NCBI GenBank assembly: GCA_035433705.1
Contig: DAORVK010000043.1
Span: 1-25,068, forward strand
Length of the DNA: 25,068 nt
Direction of reading: 5' to 3'
Origin: CADEFQ01 sp035433705
Lineage (GTDB): Bacteria; Pseudomonadota; Gammaproteobacteria; Steroidobacterales; Steroidobacteraceae
Positions 1 through 8,445 of this stretch are shown here, piece by piece. A program made the position numbers and the translations under genes. Below the pieces are notes generated by a model that saw nothing but the letters and a program-made list of their open reading frames with translations, was not told the origin of the DNA and did no database searches. Position 1 is the first letter of the stretch; each line of letters opens with the position of its first letter.

Positions 1-2
1 CG

Positions 3-1343
3 CGCGCCGAGGCGGTCAACCCGGTGATCAATGCGATCGTCCTGAAACATTACGACAGGGCTCGCAAGGCCGTGGCCGGGGGCGCACCGACCGGAGCGCT
101 CGCGGGCGTACCGTGGCTACTGAAGGATCTGGGCACTCACCTCAAGGGCACGATCACGACCGGCGGCAGCGCGTTCTTTCGCGATGCCGTATCCGGCTAC
201 GACAGCACGATCGTCGAGCGCTATCGCCAGGGCGGTCTCGTGATTTTCGGCAAGACGGCGACCCCCGAGTTTGGCCAGACCGCGACCACCGAGTCGCGGC
301 TGTGGGGACTGACCCGCAATCCCTGGAACCTCGAACACAGCACCGGGGGCTCATCGGGCGGCGCCGCGGCGGCAGTCGCCGCGGGCATCGTGCCCGCCGC
401 GCACGCGAGCGATGGCGGCGGCTCGATCCGCATTCCGGCGTCGAACTGCGGCCTCTTTGGCCTGAAGACGAGCCGGGGTCGCAATCCGCACGGGCCGGGG
501 GCCACCGAGGGCTGGATGGGTCTGTCGGTCCAGCACGCGATCACGCGTAGCGTCCGCGATTCCGCGGCTATCCTCGACATCAGCCAGGGCCCGGAGCCCG
601 GCAGCCGCGTGGTGCCGCCGGTGGGCGCCGCGACCTACACGGCAGGGCACCGCGAGCCGCCCGGAAAGCTTCGCATCGCTCTCTGGGATACCAACATTTA
701 CGGCAACTACGGCATGACGGTGCATCCGGACTGCCTCGCGGCGCTGACGAAGACCGCGAAGTTGTGCGAGACGCTCGGCCATGTCGTCGAGCCGATGGCA
801 CCCGCGCTGCCGGCACTGCTGCCGATCATCGAGATGGGCATGGCGATGAGCGCCGTGACCGGCACCGGATTGCTCGTCATGATCCGTGATCGCGAGAAAG
901 TCCTCGGCCGTCCCGTGACCGAGGCCGATCTCGAGACGATCAACTGGCGCAATCTGCACGAGGCGGGGAAGCGGACAGCCGAGGATTTGTACCGCGCCCG
1001 CGCCACGATGGATCGGATCGGCATCATCCTGGACGAGCTCCTCACGCGCTACGACGCGATCCTGTCGCCCACGACCGCGGTGCCGCCGCCGAAGCTGGGC
1101 GAGCTGTCGCTCGATCAGCCGTACGAGAAGTACATGCCGGCCGCCATGAATGCGAGCGCGTTCACGTCGGTATTCAACCTGAGCGGGCACCCGGCCATGT
1201 CGGTGCCACTCCACTGGAACCAGGCGGGGTTGCCGATTGGCACCCAGTTCGCGGGACGCTTCGGGGATGAGCTGACGCTGCTGCGGCTCGCGGCCCAGCT
1301 CGAAGCGGCCTCACCCTGGGCCGCGAGGCGGCCGAAGCTGTAA
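3..1343 (+). CDS. Amidase, 6-aminohexanoate-cyclic-dimer hydrolase-like (5' end outside window)
   Basis: This is an amidase-signature serine hydrolase that cleaves an amide bond; the substrate is unknown. The frame is open to the window edge and the residues before the GTG at position 24 (RAEAVNP) look like normal amidase sequence, so the true start lies upstream. Numbering from that GTG, the catalytic Lys is K34 in PWLLKDL. The cis-Ser lies in the GGSSGG motif and the acyl-enzyme Ser in DGGGSIRIP, so the Ser-cisSer-Lys triad is complete. The pattern TRNPWNL...GGSSGG and the C-terminus SPWAARRPKL resemble the NylA group of nylon-oligomer amidases, but family members act on many amides and the real substrate cannot be inferred. 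It converges on dapD with a 44-base gap. Family is sure; substrate is not. Confidence 0.9.
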   Translation, partial: RAEAVNPVINAIVLKHYDRARKAVAGGAPTGALAGVPWLLKDLGTHLKGTITTGGSAFFRDAVSGYDSTIVERYRQGGLVIFGKTATPEFGQTATTESRLWGLTRNPWNLEHSTGGSSGGAAAAVAAGIVPAAHASDGGGSIRIPASNCGLFGLKTSRGRNPHGPGATEGWMGLSVQHAITRSVRDSAAILDISQGPEPGSRVVPPVGAATYTAGHREPPGKLRIALWDTNIYGNYGMTVHPDCLAALTKTAKLCETLGHVVEPMAPALPALLPIIEMGMAMSAVTGTGLLVMIRDREKVLGRPVTEADLETINWRNLHEAGKRTAEDLYRARATMDRIGIILDELLTRYDAILSPTTAVPPPKLGELSLDQPYEKYMPAAMNASAFTSVFNLSGHPAMSVPLHWNQAGLPIGTQFAGRFGDELTLLRLAAQLEAASPWAARRPKL

Positions 1344-1387
1344 CGAGTTCGCCGCCCATAGCGCTCGCCGCGCCGCGTGCGCCGCGC

Positions 1388-2218
1388 TCAATCGGCGCGC
1401 AGCAGCTCGTTGATGCTCGTCTTTGCGCGCGTCTGCGCGTCCACTTTCTTGACGATCACGGCGCACGCGAGGCTGTAGGCACCGTTCTTCGCAGGCAGCG
1501 TGCCGGGCACGACGACGGAGCCGGCGGGCACGCGTCCCTGATGCACGGTGCCGGTCTCGCGATCGTAGATCCGTGTGCTCTGGCCCAGGAATACGCCCAT
1601 CGAAATGACTGAGCCGCGCTCGACGATCACGCCTTCGACCACTTCCGAGCGGGCGCCGATGAAGCAGTCGTCCTCGATGATCGTGGGCGCGGCCTGCAGC
1701 GGCTCGAGCACGCCGCCGATGCCCACACCACCCGAGAGGTGCACGTTGCGACCGATCTGCGCGCAGGAGCCGACCGTCGCCCACGTATCGACCATCGTGC
1801 CCTCGCCAACCCGGGCGCCGATGTTGACGTAAGAGGGCATCAGGACGACGTTCGGTGCGATGTAGGCGCCCTTGCGCACGATCGCATGCGGCACGACGCG
1901 CACGCCGCCCGCGCGGAGCGCAGCTTCATCGTCGCGCGCGTACTTGAGTGGGACCTTGTCGTAGAAGCGCGTGTAGCCCGCGTCGAGCACGACATTGTCG
2001 TGCGTGCGAAAGTAGAGGAGCACCGCCTTCTTGAGCCATTGGTTCACGATCCAGCGATGGCCGTCGTGTTCGGCGACCCGGGCCTCGCCGTTATCGAGGA
2101 GCCCGATCGCCTCTTCGATGGCGGCGGCGACGGCGGCCGGTGCCTTGCCCGGCGCAAGTTCGGTGCGCCGCTCGAAGGCGGCATCGAGGGTGGTCTTGAG
2201 GGCGTCGAGGTTCAACAT
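1388..2218 (-). CDS. dapD: 2,3,4,5-tetrahydropyridine-2,6-dicarboxylate N-succinyltransferase
   Basis: DapD transfers succinyl from succinyl-CoA to tetrahydrodipicolinate in the succinylase branch of the diaminopimelate/lysine pathway in the cytoplasm. The 276-residue length is close to the E. coli enzyme (274). The middle has hexapeptide repeats of a left-handed beta-helix, including GTMVDTWATVGSCAQIG and SGGVGIGGVLEPLQ, which are nearly invariant in DapD. The end, KKVDAQTRAKTSINELLRAD, is also typical. I chose the ATG that gives MLNLDALKTTLDAAF; the frame is open for 18 more codons upstream, but that part is not conserved, and a GGAG sits about 8 bases before this ATG. That GGAG lies in the 3' arm of a strong hairpin (see 2220-2243). 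It is the last gene of the minus-strand block, 37 bases after the cyclic-di-GMP gene. The functional partner dapC lies one gene upstream. Confidence 0.97.
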   Translation of the reverse strand: MLNLDALKTTLDAAFERRTELAPGKAPAAVAAAIEEAIGLLDNGEARVAEHDGHRWIVNQWLKKAVLLYFRTHDNVVLDAGYTRFYDKVPLKYARDDEAALRAGGVRVVPHAIVRKGAYIAPNVVLMPSYVNIGARVGEGTMVDTWATVGSCAQIGRNVHLSGGVGIGGVLEPLQAAPTIIEDDCFIGARSEVVEGVIVERGSVISMGVFLGQSTRIYDRETGTVHQGRVPAGSVVVPGTLPAKNGAYSLACAVIVKKVDAQTRAKTSINELLRAD

Positions 2219-2219
2219 G

Positions 2220-2243
2220 GCGCGCTCCGGCGGGGGAGCGCGC
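2220..2243 (-). promoter_or_regulatory. Hairpin enclosing the dapD ribosome binding site
   Basis: A perfect 9-bp inverted repeat, GCGCGCTCC / GGAGCGCGC, with a 6-base loop fills most of the 37-base gap before dapD. On the mRNA strand the 3' arm carries the GGAG Shine-Dalgarno sequence and ends one base before the ATG. No T-run follows, so a Rho-independent terminator is unlikely. It more probably limits dapD translation, or makes it depend on ribosomes finishing the upstream gene. The repeat is directly visible; the regulatory role is inferred. Confidence 0.6.
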
Positions 2244-2255
2244 ATCGTGCCGGGC

Positions 2256-4463
2256 TCAGCTGCGCATCGCAACCCGTGCCGGTTTCACGGGCGTCGAGGG
2301 TGGCGCAGCGGCCAGTTCGGCGAGCACGGTGTCGAGCGGCACCGGCGCGCCGAACGCGTAGCCCTGTCCGTAGGTGACGCCGAGCGAGCGCAGCCGGTCG
2401 GCGATTGCCCCGGTCTCGACATACTCAGCCACGGTGTCGAGCCCGAGCTGCGCGGCGATCTGCAGTACGGCGCGGATGACACCCTCCGAGCGCGAGTCGG
2501 TCAGGAGGTCGCGCACGAAGCACCCGTCGATCTTGAGCGCCGAAACGGCGAGCGACTTCAGGTACGCGAGCGAGGAGAAGCCGGTGCCGAAGTCATCGAG
2601 CGCGAACTGCACGCCGAGCGCGCCGACACGCTCGATGAAACGCTGCGCGGCCGGCATGTCCGAGATCGCGGCGCTTTCCGTGAACTCGAACACGAGCTGC
2701 TCCGCCGGCAGCGCTGCGCTCTTGAGGGTCGTGCGCACGAAGTCGGCAAATTCCGGCTGCCCGAGGGACTGGCCGGAGAGGTTGATGCAGAAAGTGGCGT
2801 GGCGGGAGCGCAGTAGCGCCGCGTGTGTGTCGAGACGCTCGATCGCGCGCGCCACGACCCAGCGATCGAGCTGCGGCAGCAGCTGATAACGCGTGGCTGC
2901 CGAGATGAAGCGGCTCGGTGAGACCGGTTCGCCGGCCGCGTCGCGCAGGCGGATCAGGATCTCGTAGCGCCGTGCGCGGGTCGGATCCCACAGCGACTCG
3001 ATCGGCTGTGCGTACAGCACGAAGCGGTTCTGCTCGAAGGCGTCGGTGAGGTCGCGGAAGATGGCGAGGTCATCGCGGCGCTGCACGAGGCTCGCGTCTG
3101 TCTGGGCGAACACTTCGACGCGATTCCTGCCGCGGTCCTTGGCCGCCTTGCAGGCCGTCTCGGCCGTTGCGAGCACGTGATCGGAAGCCTCGCCACTCTG
3201 TGCCGTCACGACGCCGAAGCTCGCGGTCACGCGCAGGCCCGTGCGCTCGGGAGGGGCGGGCAGCGCCTCGAGCGCCTGACGCACGGCTTCAGCCCAGACA
3301 CGACCCTGGTTCAGCGTGCAGTCCCGCAGCAAGGTGACGAAGCGGTCGCCCGCGAAGCGGCTCGCCATGTCGACGCGGATGCCGGCGTGATCGCGCCACA
3401 ATTGCGCGGCGCGGCGCAGGACGTCATCCCCTGCGGCGAAGCCAAAGAGATCGTTCGTCACGTGCAGCTGGTCGAGATCTGCGTAGATGACGCAGACGTT
3501 CGCACCTGGCGCGGCCAGCAGGGTGCGCAGTCGATCCTCGAAAACGTGCCGTGCCGGTAGCCCCGTCAGTGGGTCGTGCTCGATCCCGGTCGCAGCGAGC
3601 ACGCGCGGCACGATGTGTTCCAGACGCCGCGCATCGCGCGGTGAGAGACGCCGTGCGTCGCGTTGCGCGAAAGCCATGATCAGTCCGCGGTTCTCGCCGC
3701 CCTCGATGACGGGAGCGGCGATCACGGTCCACGGCAGCAGGTCGCCGTCGGGTGTCTCGCGCAGCTTGCTGACGATCATCGCGCGCCTCCGTGTCGCCAC
3801 TTCCTGCGCGAGCGAACCGCGGGCGAGTCGCCGCAGCGTCTCGAGCTCGGGGGCCGCGAGTGGCTTGCGCAGCGCCATGCGCTCGAGCTGTCGATCCGCG
3901 AGCCACAGCATCACGCCGTCGCAGCCGAGGTGAGAAGCGCAGGCGTCGAGGACTGCCTCGAGCCGGTCGACGCCCACATTGCGTCCCGCCTGACTTGAAG
4001 TTGCGAGCAGCCAGCGCAGTTCCGCGGTCTCCTCGGCGGCCTGCAGGCTCGCATGGCGCTGGCGGCGCAGTTGCGCGGTGCCCGCGACGTCGCGTGCGAG
4101 CAGCAGCAGCACGGGGCGCAGAGTCTGGGCGAGAGCGGCGCCATCGGGGTCCGACGCGAGGCGCGTTTCCGGACCGATGAGGCCGAGCCATGCAAGCGGT
4201 GCCTTGCCCTCATCGCCAACCGGCAGGAGCAGCCCTGTCGCAGGGTCGGTGCTGCGGGCGAACGCCAGTGCAGCGGCCACGTCGCGCTGGCGCATCAGGG
4301 CGAGCACTTGTTCCAGGTGCGCGCGCAAGTCGAGGGCGTCGGCGCCGTCTTCGCTCCACCACAGGCGACCGTCGGGGCCGTAGAGCACGACCCGGCGCGT
4401 GCGCGCGAAGAGCGAGCGAACGACCTGCGCGTAGGGAGCCGCGTCAAAAGCTTGCGTCGGCAA
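2256..4463 (-). CDS. GAF-GGDEF-EAL protein, probable cyclic-di-GMP phosphodiesterase
   Basis: A 735-residue signalling protein with no obvious membrane segments. An N-terminal region of about 140 residues is not recognised. It is followed by a GAF-like domain (about 145-285), a GGDEF domain (from HDPLTGLPAR at 296 to about 455) and an EAL domain (about 475-720). The GGDEF active site reads AGDRF (371-375) instead of GG(D/E)EF and no RxxD inhibitory site precedes it, so cyclase activity is unlikely. The EAL domain keeps its signature Glu as EIL (E501), INLSGQSL, FTES, DDFGTG (D623-D624), a KID lysine and a late VAEYVET glutamate, so phosphodiesterase activity is plausible. The start is a TTG at 4463 giving MPTQAFDAAPY, preceded by AGGAAGG at a 6-base spacing. 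The frame is open further upstream but overlaps dapC and shows no family similarity. It sits between dapC and dapD. Confidence 0.88.
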   Translation of the reverse strand: MPTQAFDAAPYAQVVRSLFARTRRVVLYGPDGRLWWSEDGADALDLRAHLEQVLALMRQRDVAAALAFARSTDPATGLLLPVGDEGKAPLAWLGLIGPETRLASDPDGAALAQTLRPVLLLLARDVAGTAQLRRQRHASLQAAEETAELRWLLATSSQAGRNVGVDRLEAVLDACASHLGCDGVMLWLADRQLERMALRKPLAAPELETLRRLARGSLAQEVATRRRAMIVSKLRETPDGDLLPWTVIAAPVIEGGENRGLIMAFAQRDARRLSPRDARRLEHIVPRVLAATGIEHDPLTGLPARHVFEDRLRTLLAAPGANVCVIYADLDQLHVTNDLFGFAAGDDVLRRAAQLWRDHAGIRVDMASRFAGDRFVTLLRDCTLNQGRVWAEAVRQALEALPAPPERTGLRVTASFGVVTAQSGEASDHVLATAETACKAAKDRGRNRVEVFAQTDASLVQRRDDLAIFRDLTDAFEQNRFVLYAQPIESLWDPTRARRYEILIRLRDAAGEPVSPSRFISAATRYQLLPQLDRWVVARAIERLDTHAALLRSRHATFCINLSGQSLGQPEFADFVRTTLKSAALPAEQLVFEFTESAAISDMPAAQRFIERVGALGVQFALDDFGTGFSSLAYLKSLAVSALKIDGCFVRDLLTDSRSEGVIRAVLQIAAQLGLDTVAEYVETGAIADRLRSLGVTYGQGYAFGAPVPLDTVLAELAAAPPSTPVKPARVAMRS

Positions 4464-4485
4464 ATTCCGCCTTCCTGGCAAGGAA
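4464..4485 (-). promoter_or_regulatory. Shine-Dalgarno AGGAAGG in a small hairpin, sets the TTG start
   Basis: On the minus strand AGGAAGG (4476 down to 4470) stands 6 bases before the TTG at 4463 and is the only strong ribosome binding site near the start of the cyclic-di-GMP gene, so it decides the start. Its first five bases are also the 3' arm of a short inverted repeat, TTCCT-TGCC-AGGAA (4485-4472), which could partly mask it. The stem is only 5 bp, so structural importance is uncertain. Confidence 0.55.
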
Positions 4486-4575
4486 TTATGACAAAGCCAT
4501 TCTGCGGCCGACTGGCAGCGAGGGACCGAGACGCGGATCACGAAATGCCGGGGCGAAGCGTGCGCGCGCCGGAAG

Positions 4576-5772
4576 TTACCGCGTGGCGAGAAACGCCCGC
4601 ATGCGCCGCGCTGCCTCGACGCACTCTTCGACACCCGCGACGAGCGAAATACGCACCCGCTGCGCGCCCGGGTTCGCGCCCTGCGCTTCGCGGGCGAGGT
4701 AGCTGCCCGGCAGGATCGTGAGATTCTGCGTGGCGAAGAGATCGCGTGTGAATACCGTGTCGTCCTCGCCCACGTCCGGCCAGAGATAGAAGCCGCCTTC
4801 GGGTGCCGCGACATCGAGGACCGGTGCAAGCATTGGCACGACGCGTGCAAACTTCTCGCGGTAGAGCGCGCGGTTGGCGGCCGCGTGCGAGTCTTCGTTC
4901 CACGCCGCGACGCTCGCGAGCTGCGTGGGCAGTGCCATCGCGCAGCCGTGATAAGTGCGATAGCGGAGAAACGCCGCGATGATCCGCGGGTCGCCCGCGA
5001 CGAATCCCGAGCGCAGGCCGGGGACACTCGAGCGCTTCGACAGGCTGTGAAACACGATGCAGCGCTCGTAGCGCGTGCGCCCTGTCGCCCGGGCTGCCTC
5101 GAGCAGCGAGGGTGGCGGACGCGCCTCCTCGAGCCACAAGTCCGCATAGCATTCGTCGGCGGCGATCACGAAGTCGTGGCGCTCGGCGAGCGCGAGTGCC
5201 TCTTCGAGGTAGCCGCGTGGCAGGACCGCACCTGTCGGGTTGCCGGGCGAGCACAGCACGAGCAGCTGCACGTCGCGCCACACGTGGGCCGGCACCGCGT
5301 CGAGGTCCGGGAGGTAGCGTGTGGCGGCGGTGGTGTTCAGGTAATAGGGAGCCGCGCCCGCAAGCAGGGCCGCACCCTCGTAGATCTGATAGAAAGGGTT
5401 GGGCATCGCGACGAGCGCCGGCCGGCCAGGATCGATGCAGGCCTGAACGAAGGCGAACAATGCCTCGCGCGTACCATTGACCGGCAGCACCATCGTGGCC
5501 GCATCGACCGCGCTTGCGCCGAGGTTGAAGCGCCGCTCCAGCCAGCGCGCGGCCGCCTCGCGCAGTTCAGGCAGGCCGGCGGTCGAGGGGTAGCTGCCGA
5601 GGGCACCGAGATGCGCGCGCAGCGTCTCGAGCACGAATGCGGGCGGTGCATGCTTCGGCTCGCCGATCGACATCGCGATGTGCGGCAGCCCTGCGGGCGG
5701 CTCGCAGCCGGCTTTCAGTGCAGCGAGCTTCTCGAACGGGTAGCTGTGCAGTTCAGCGATACGCGGGTTCAT
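4576..5772 (-). CDS. dapC: Succinyldiaminopimelate transaminase
   Basis: A 398-residue fold-type I, PLP-dependent aminotransferase. It most likely converts N-succinyl-2-amino-6-ketopimelate with glutamate to N-succinyl-LL-diaminopimelate, the step after DapD. The N-terminus MNPRIAELHSYPFEKLAALKAG and motifs SIGEPKH, NPFYQIYEGAA, CSPGNPTGAVL and DECYADLW are typical of the DapC group. The PLP lysine is K246 in HSLSKRSSVPGLRSGF. The ATG overlaps the glnD stop as ATGA (5769-5772), which fixes the start and implies translational coupling; the frame is open upstream only as a shadow over glnD. E. coli lacks this dedicated enzyme and uses ArgD/SerC, whereas Pseudomonas has it beside glnD. The nearby dapD supports the assignment over other class I/II aminotransferases. 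Confidence 0.93.
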   Translation of the reverse strand: MNPRIAELHSYPFEKLAALKAGCEPPAGLPHIAMSIGEPKHAPPAFVLETLRAHLGALGSYPSTAGLPELREAAARWLERRFNLGASAVDAATMVLPVNGTREALFAFVQACIDPGRPALVAMPNPFYQIYEGAALLAGAAPYYLNTTAATRYLPDLDAVPAHVWRDVQLLVLCSPGNPTGAVLPRGYLEEALALAERHDFVIAADECYADLWLEEARPPPSLLEAARATGRTRYERCIVFHSLSKRSSVPGLRSGFVAGDPRIIAAFLRYRTYHGCAMALPTQLASVAAWNEDSHAAANRALYREKFARVVPMLAPVLDVAAPEGGFYLWPDVGEDDTVFTRDLFATQNLTILPGSYLAREAQGANPGAQRVRISLVAGVEECVEAARRMRAFLATR

Positions 5773-8435
5773 GCTGCGCGCCTGCGCTCGAGGGCTTCGG
5801 TGAGCCGCTGCTGCAGGCGCGCCGCAGCCGCGGCGTCGAGCGGCTGATTCTGTGCGTCGGTCACGTAGAAGACGTCTTCGGCGCGCTCGCCGACGGTCAT
5901 GATCTTCGCATTGTGCAGATGAACGCGTTCCTCCATCAGCACCTTGCCGACATCGCACAGGAGGCCCGGGCGATCGCCCGCGGTCAGCTCGAGGACGGAG
6001 CGCCGGTGTCGATCGTCGGTGCTCACGCTGATCTGGGTCGGCGTGTTGAACATGCGCGACTGGCGTGGCGCGCGGCGGTGTACGGCGAGCGGCGCTTCTC
6101 CGGGCGAGCGCAGCGAACGCCATAATGCCTGTTCGATCTCCGTGAGACGCTCGGCGTCGGCGATCGGCGCGCCGTCGTCCTCGAGCACGTGGTAGACGTC
6201 GAGACTGAAGCCGTCCTCGGTCGGTGCGATGTGCGCGTCGACGATCGTGAGCCCGATCTGGTCGAGCGCGGCGGTGGTGCGGGCGAAGCCGTGATAGCGG
6301 TGCGGGGCGAACGTGAAAATCGCGGTCGTGCCACGCACACTCGCCGCATCGAGCGCGACGACCGGCTCCTCGGAGCGCGCGTCGCGATCCGCGAGCAGAC
6401 GCGTGTGCCATGCGACTTCGTCGGCGGTGCTGCGCAGGAAATAGCCCGGCGCCAGCCGCGACCACACGGAGTCGATCTGTGCGTCCGCGATACCGCCGGT
6501 GTGCAGCGCCCGACGCGCGGCTTCCTGCGTGTCGCGCACCAGCTCGTCCTGGTCGATCGGGGCCTCGAGTCCGCGGCGCAACGCGCGTCGCGTACGGTCA
6601 TAGAAGCTGTGGAAGAGGGCGGCTTTCCAGGAGTTCCACAGTTTCGGATTCGTGCCGCGTACGTCGGCGCAGGTGAGCACGTAGAGGTAGTCGAGGTGCG
6701 TCTCGTCGCCGACGGTGCGCGCAAACGCGTTCACGACCTCGGGCTCGGAAATGTCCTGCTTCTGCGCCGTGACCGACAGGATGAGGTGGTTGCGCACGAG
6801 CCAGGCGACAAGCCGCGCGTCGTAGCGCGAGAGGCCCTGTTCGAGGCAGAAGGCTTCGGCGTCGACGGCGCCGAGTTCCGAGTGATCGCCGCCACGGCCC
6901 TTGGCAATGTCGTGGAAGAGCGCGGCGAGATAGGCGATCTCGGGTCGCGGCAATTCGCGGAACACGGCCGCAACCTGCGGCAGCTCATGGTCGTAGCGGG
7001 AAATCGCAAGGCGGCGCAGGTTGCTCACGACGAAGAGTGTGTGCGCGTCGACCGTATAGGCATGGAACAGGTCGTACTGCATGCGCCCGACGATGCGGCC
7101 GAAGGCGGGTATGTAACGGCCGAGCACGCCATAGTTGTTCATCCGGCGCAGTTCGTGCGTGACGCCCACCGGCGCCCGCAGGATGTCGAGGAAAAGGCGA
7201 TGGTGGCGCGGGTTCTGGCGAAATTCCTCGTCGATCAGCCACAGCGAGCGCCCGATCGCGCGGATCGTCTCGGCGCGCACGCCGCGGATCTGCGGATGCT
7301 GCTGGAGCAGCGCGAACAGTTCGAGCAGTGCCGAAGGCGCGCGCGCGAACACGTCGTCGTTGACCGTCTCGAGGTAGTCGCTGCGCACCTGAAAGCGTGC
7401 GTTGAGCGGTTGCGGCGGCGCCTCTTCCGTGAGAATCGCCTCGCGAAACAGTTGCAGCAGCAGCTCGTTCAGCAGGCTCACGTCCATCACGGTGCGGTAG
7501 TAGCGCTGCATGAACTGCTCGACCGCGAGCGTGTAGGAGGCGTCTTCGTAGCCGAAGCTCTTCGCGAGGCGGATCTGGTGGTCGAAGAGGAGGCGATCCT
7601 CGCGGCGAGCGGCAAGCAGGTGCAGGCCGCAGCGCACCTTCCACAGGAAGGCCTGCGCCTGTTTCAGTTTGCGCAACTCCGACTGCGTGAGAAAACCATG
7701 GGTCGCAAGTTCGTCGAGTGTTGCGGCGCCGAAGTGGCGCTTGGCGACCCAGGCGATTGTCTGGATGTCGCGCAGGCCACCAGGCCCGGTCTTCACGTTC
7801 GGCTCGAGGTTGTAGGCCGTGTCGTTCGCCTTGAGGTGCCGCTGCGCCTGCTCGCGCACCTTGGCCTCGAAGAACTCGCGCACTGGCCACAGACGCTGCG
7901 GGCCGAGGGCCTCGCGCAACGCGAGGACGAGCGCCTCGTCACCGGCGAGCAGGCGCGCTTCGACCAGCGTGGTCATCACCGACACATCGGCCGCGCTCTC
8001 GCTCGCGCATTCCGCGAGGGTGCGCACGCTGTGGCCGATCTCGAGGCCGATGTCCCACAGGAATGCGAGCAGGCGTTCGACCGGTCCTCGCCCGGCGGGG
8101 GAGAGCGGTTCGGGCGTGAGTACGAGCACATCGATGTCGGAGCACGGGTGCAGTTCGCCTCGGCCGTAGCCGCCGACCGCGACGAGCGCCCAGCGATCGG
8201 CATCATCGCCGAGATGGGCCCGCCACGCCGCGCGCAGCACGACATCGATCAGCTGCGCGCGCGCATGGACGATCGCGTCGATCGGCTCTTCGGCATGGAA
8301 GCGTGCGGCGAGTTCGGCATGCGCCTCGCTCAGGGAATCCCGGTAGAGCGGCGCAGAGAAGGGGTCCCCGGCCAGGCGCTGCGGCAGGCGCTCGAGCAGC
8401 GGCCAGTGCAGCGCCGGTGTTTCGGGTGAGAGCAT
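5769..8435 (-). CDS. glnD: Bifunctional uridylyltransferase/uridylyl-removing enzyme (PII sensor)
   Basis: GlnD senses glutamine and adds or removes UMP on PII proteins, controlling glutamine synthetase and Ntr regulation. Length 888 residues, close to E. coli GlnD (890). The nucleotidyltransferase domain shows GGYGRGEL (88-95) followed by the metal-binding DID (100-102). The HD hydrolase domain shows LFHDIAKGRGGDHSELG with H508-D509. Two C-terminal ACT domains, about 700-775 (AIFTFAPHRYHGFARTTAALD) and 810-885 (LELTAGDRPGLLCDVGKVL), bind glutamine. All four modules are intact, so both activities are expected. It starts 10 bases after the map stop and its own stop overlaps the dapC start, so the three genes are probably cotranscribed. 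Confidence 0.97.
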   Translation of the reverse strand: MLSPETPALHWPLLERLPQRLAGDPFSAPLYRDSLSEAHAELAARFHAEEPIDAIVHARAQLIDVVLRAAWRAHLGDDADRWALVAVGGYGRGELHPCSDIDVLVLTPEPLSPAGRGPVERLLAFLWDIGLEIGHSVRTLAECASESAADVSVMTTLVEARLLAGDEALVLALREALGPQRLWPVREFFEAKVREQAQRHLKANDTAYNLEPNVKTGPGGLRDIQTIAWVAKRHFGAATLDELATHGFLTQSELRKLKQAQAFLWKVRCGLHLLAARREDRLLFDHQIRLAKSFGYEDASYTLAVEQFMQRYYRTVMDVSLLNELLLQLFREAILTEEAPPQPLNARFQVRSDYLETVNDDVFARAPSALLELFALLQQHPQIRGVRAETIRAIGRSLWLIDEEFRQNPRHHRLFLDILRAPVGVTHELRRMNNYGVLGRYIPAFGRIVGRMQYDLFHAYTVDAHTLFVVSNLRRLAISRYDHELPQVAAVFRELPRPEIAYLAALFHDIAKGRGGDHSELGAVDAEAFCLEQGLSRYDARLVAWLVRNHLILSVTAQKQDISEPEVVNAFARTVGDETHLDYLYVLTCADVRGTNPKLWNSWKAALFHSFYDRTRRALRRGLEAPIDQDELVRDTQEAARRALHTGGIADAQIDSVWSRLAPGYFLRSTADEVAWHTRLLADRDARSEEPVVALDAASVRGTTAIFTFAPHRYHGFARTTAALDQIGLTIVDAHIAPTEDGFSLDVYHVLEDDGAPIADAERLTEIEQALWRSLRSPGEAPLAVHRRAPRQSRMFNTPTQISVSTDDRHRRSVLELTAGDRPGLLCDVGKVLMEERVHLHNAKIMTVGERAEDVFYVTDAQNQPLDAAAAARLQQRLTEALERRRAA

Positions 8436-8445
8436 CAGCCGGCCT

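Noticed and set aside
1344..1387. Bidirectional terminator between the convergent amidase and dapD
   Set aside because: The 44 bases are GC-rich, but I see no clear stem followed by a T-run on either strand.
4486..4491. CATAAT as a -10 of a promoter for the cyclic-di-GMP gene
   Set aside because: The hexamer is decent, but there is no acceptable -35 at 16-18 bases and it would leave a leader of only about 15-20 bases. Too weak to list.
6189..8429. A 746-codon open frame on the plus strand opposite glnD
   Set aside because: It is antisense to an intact GlnD, has a low-complexity Arg/Val/Glu-rich product with no recognisable domain, and arises from the high GC content that removes stop codons.
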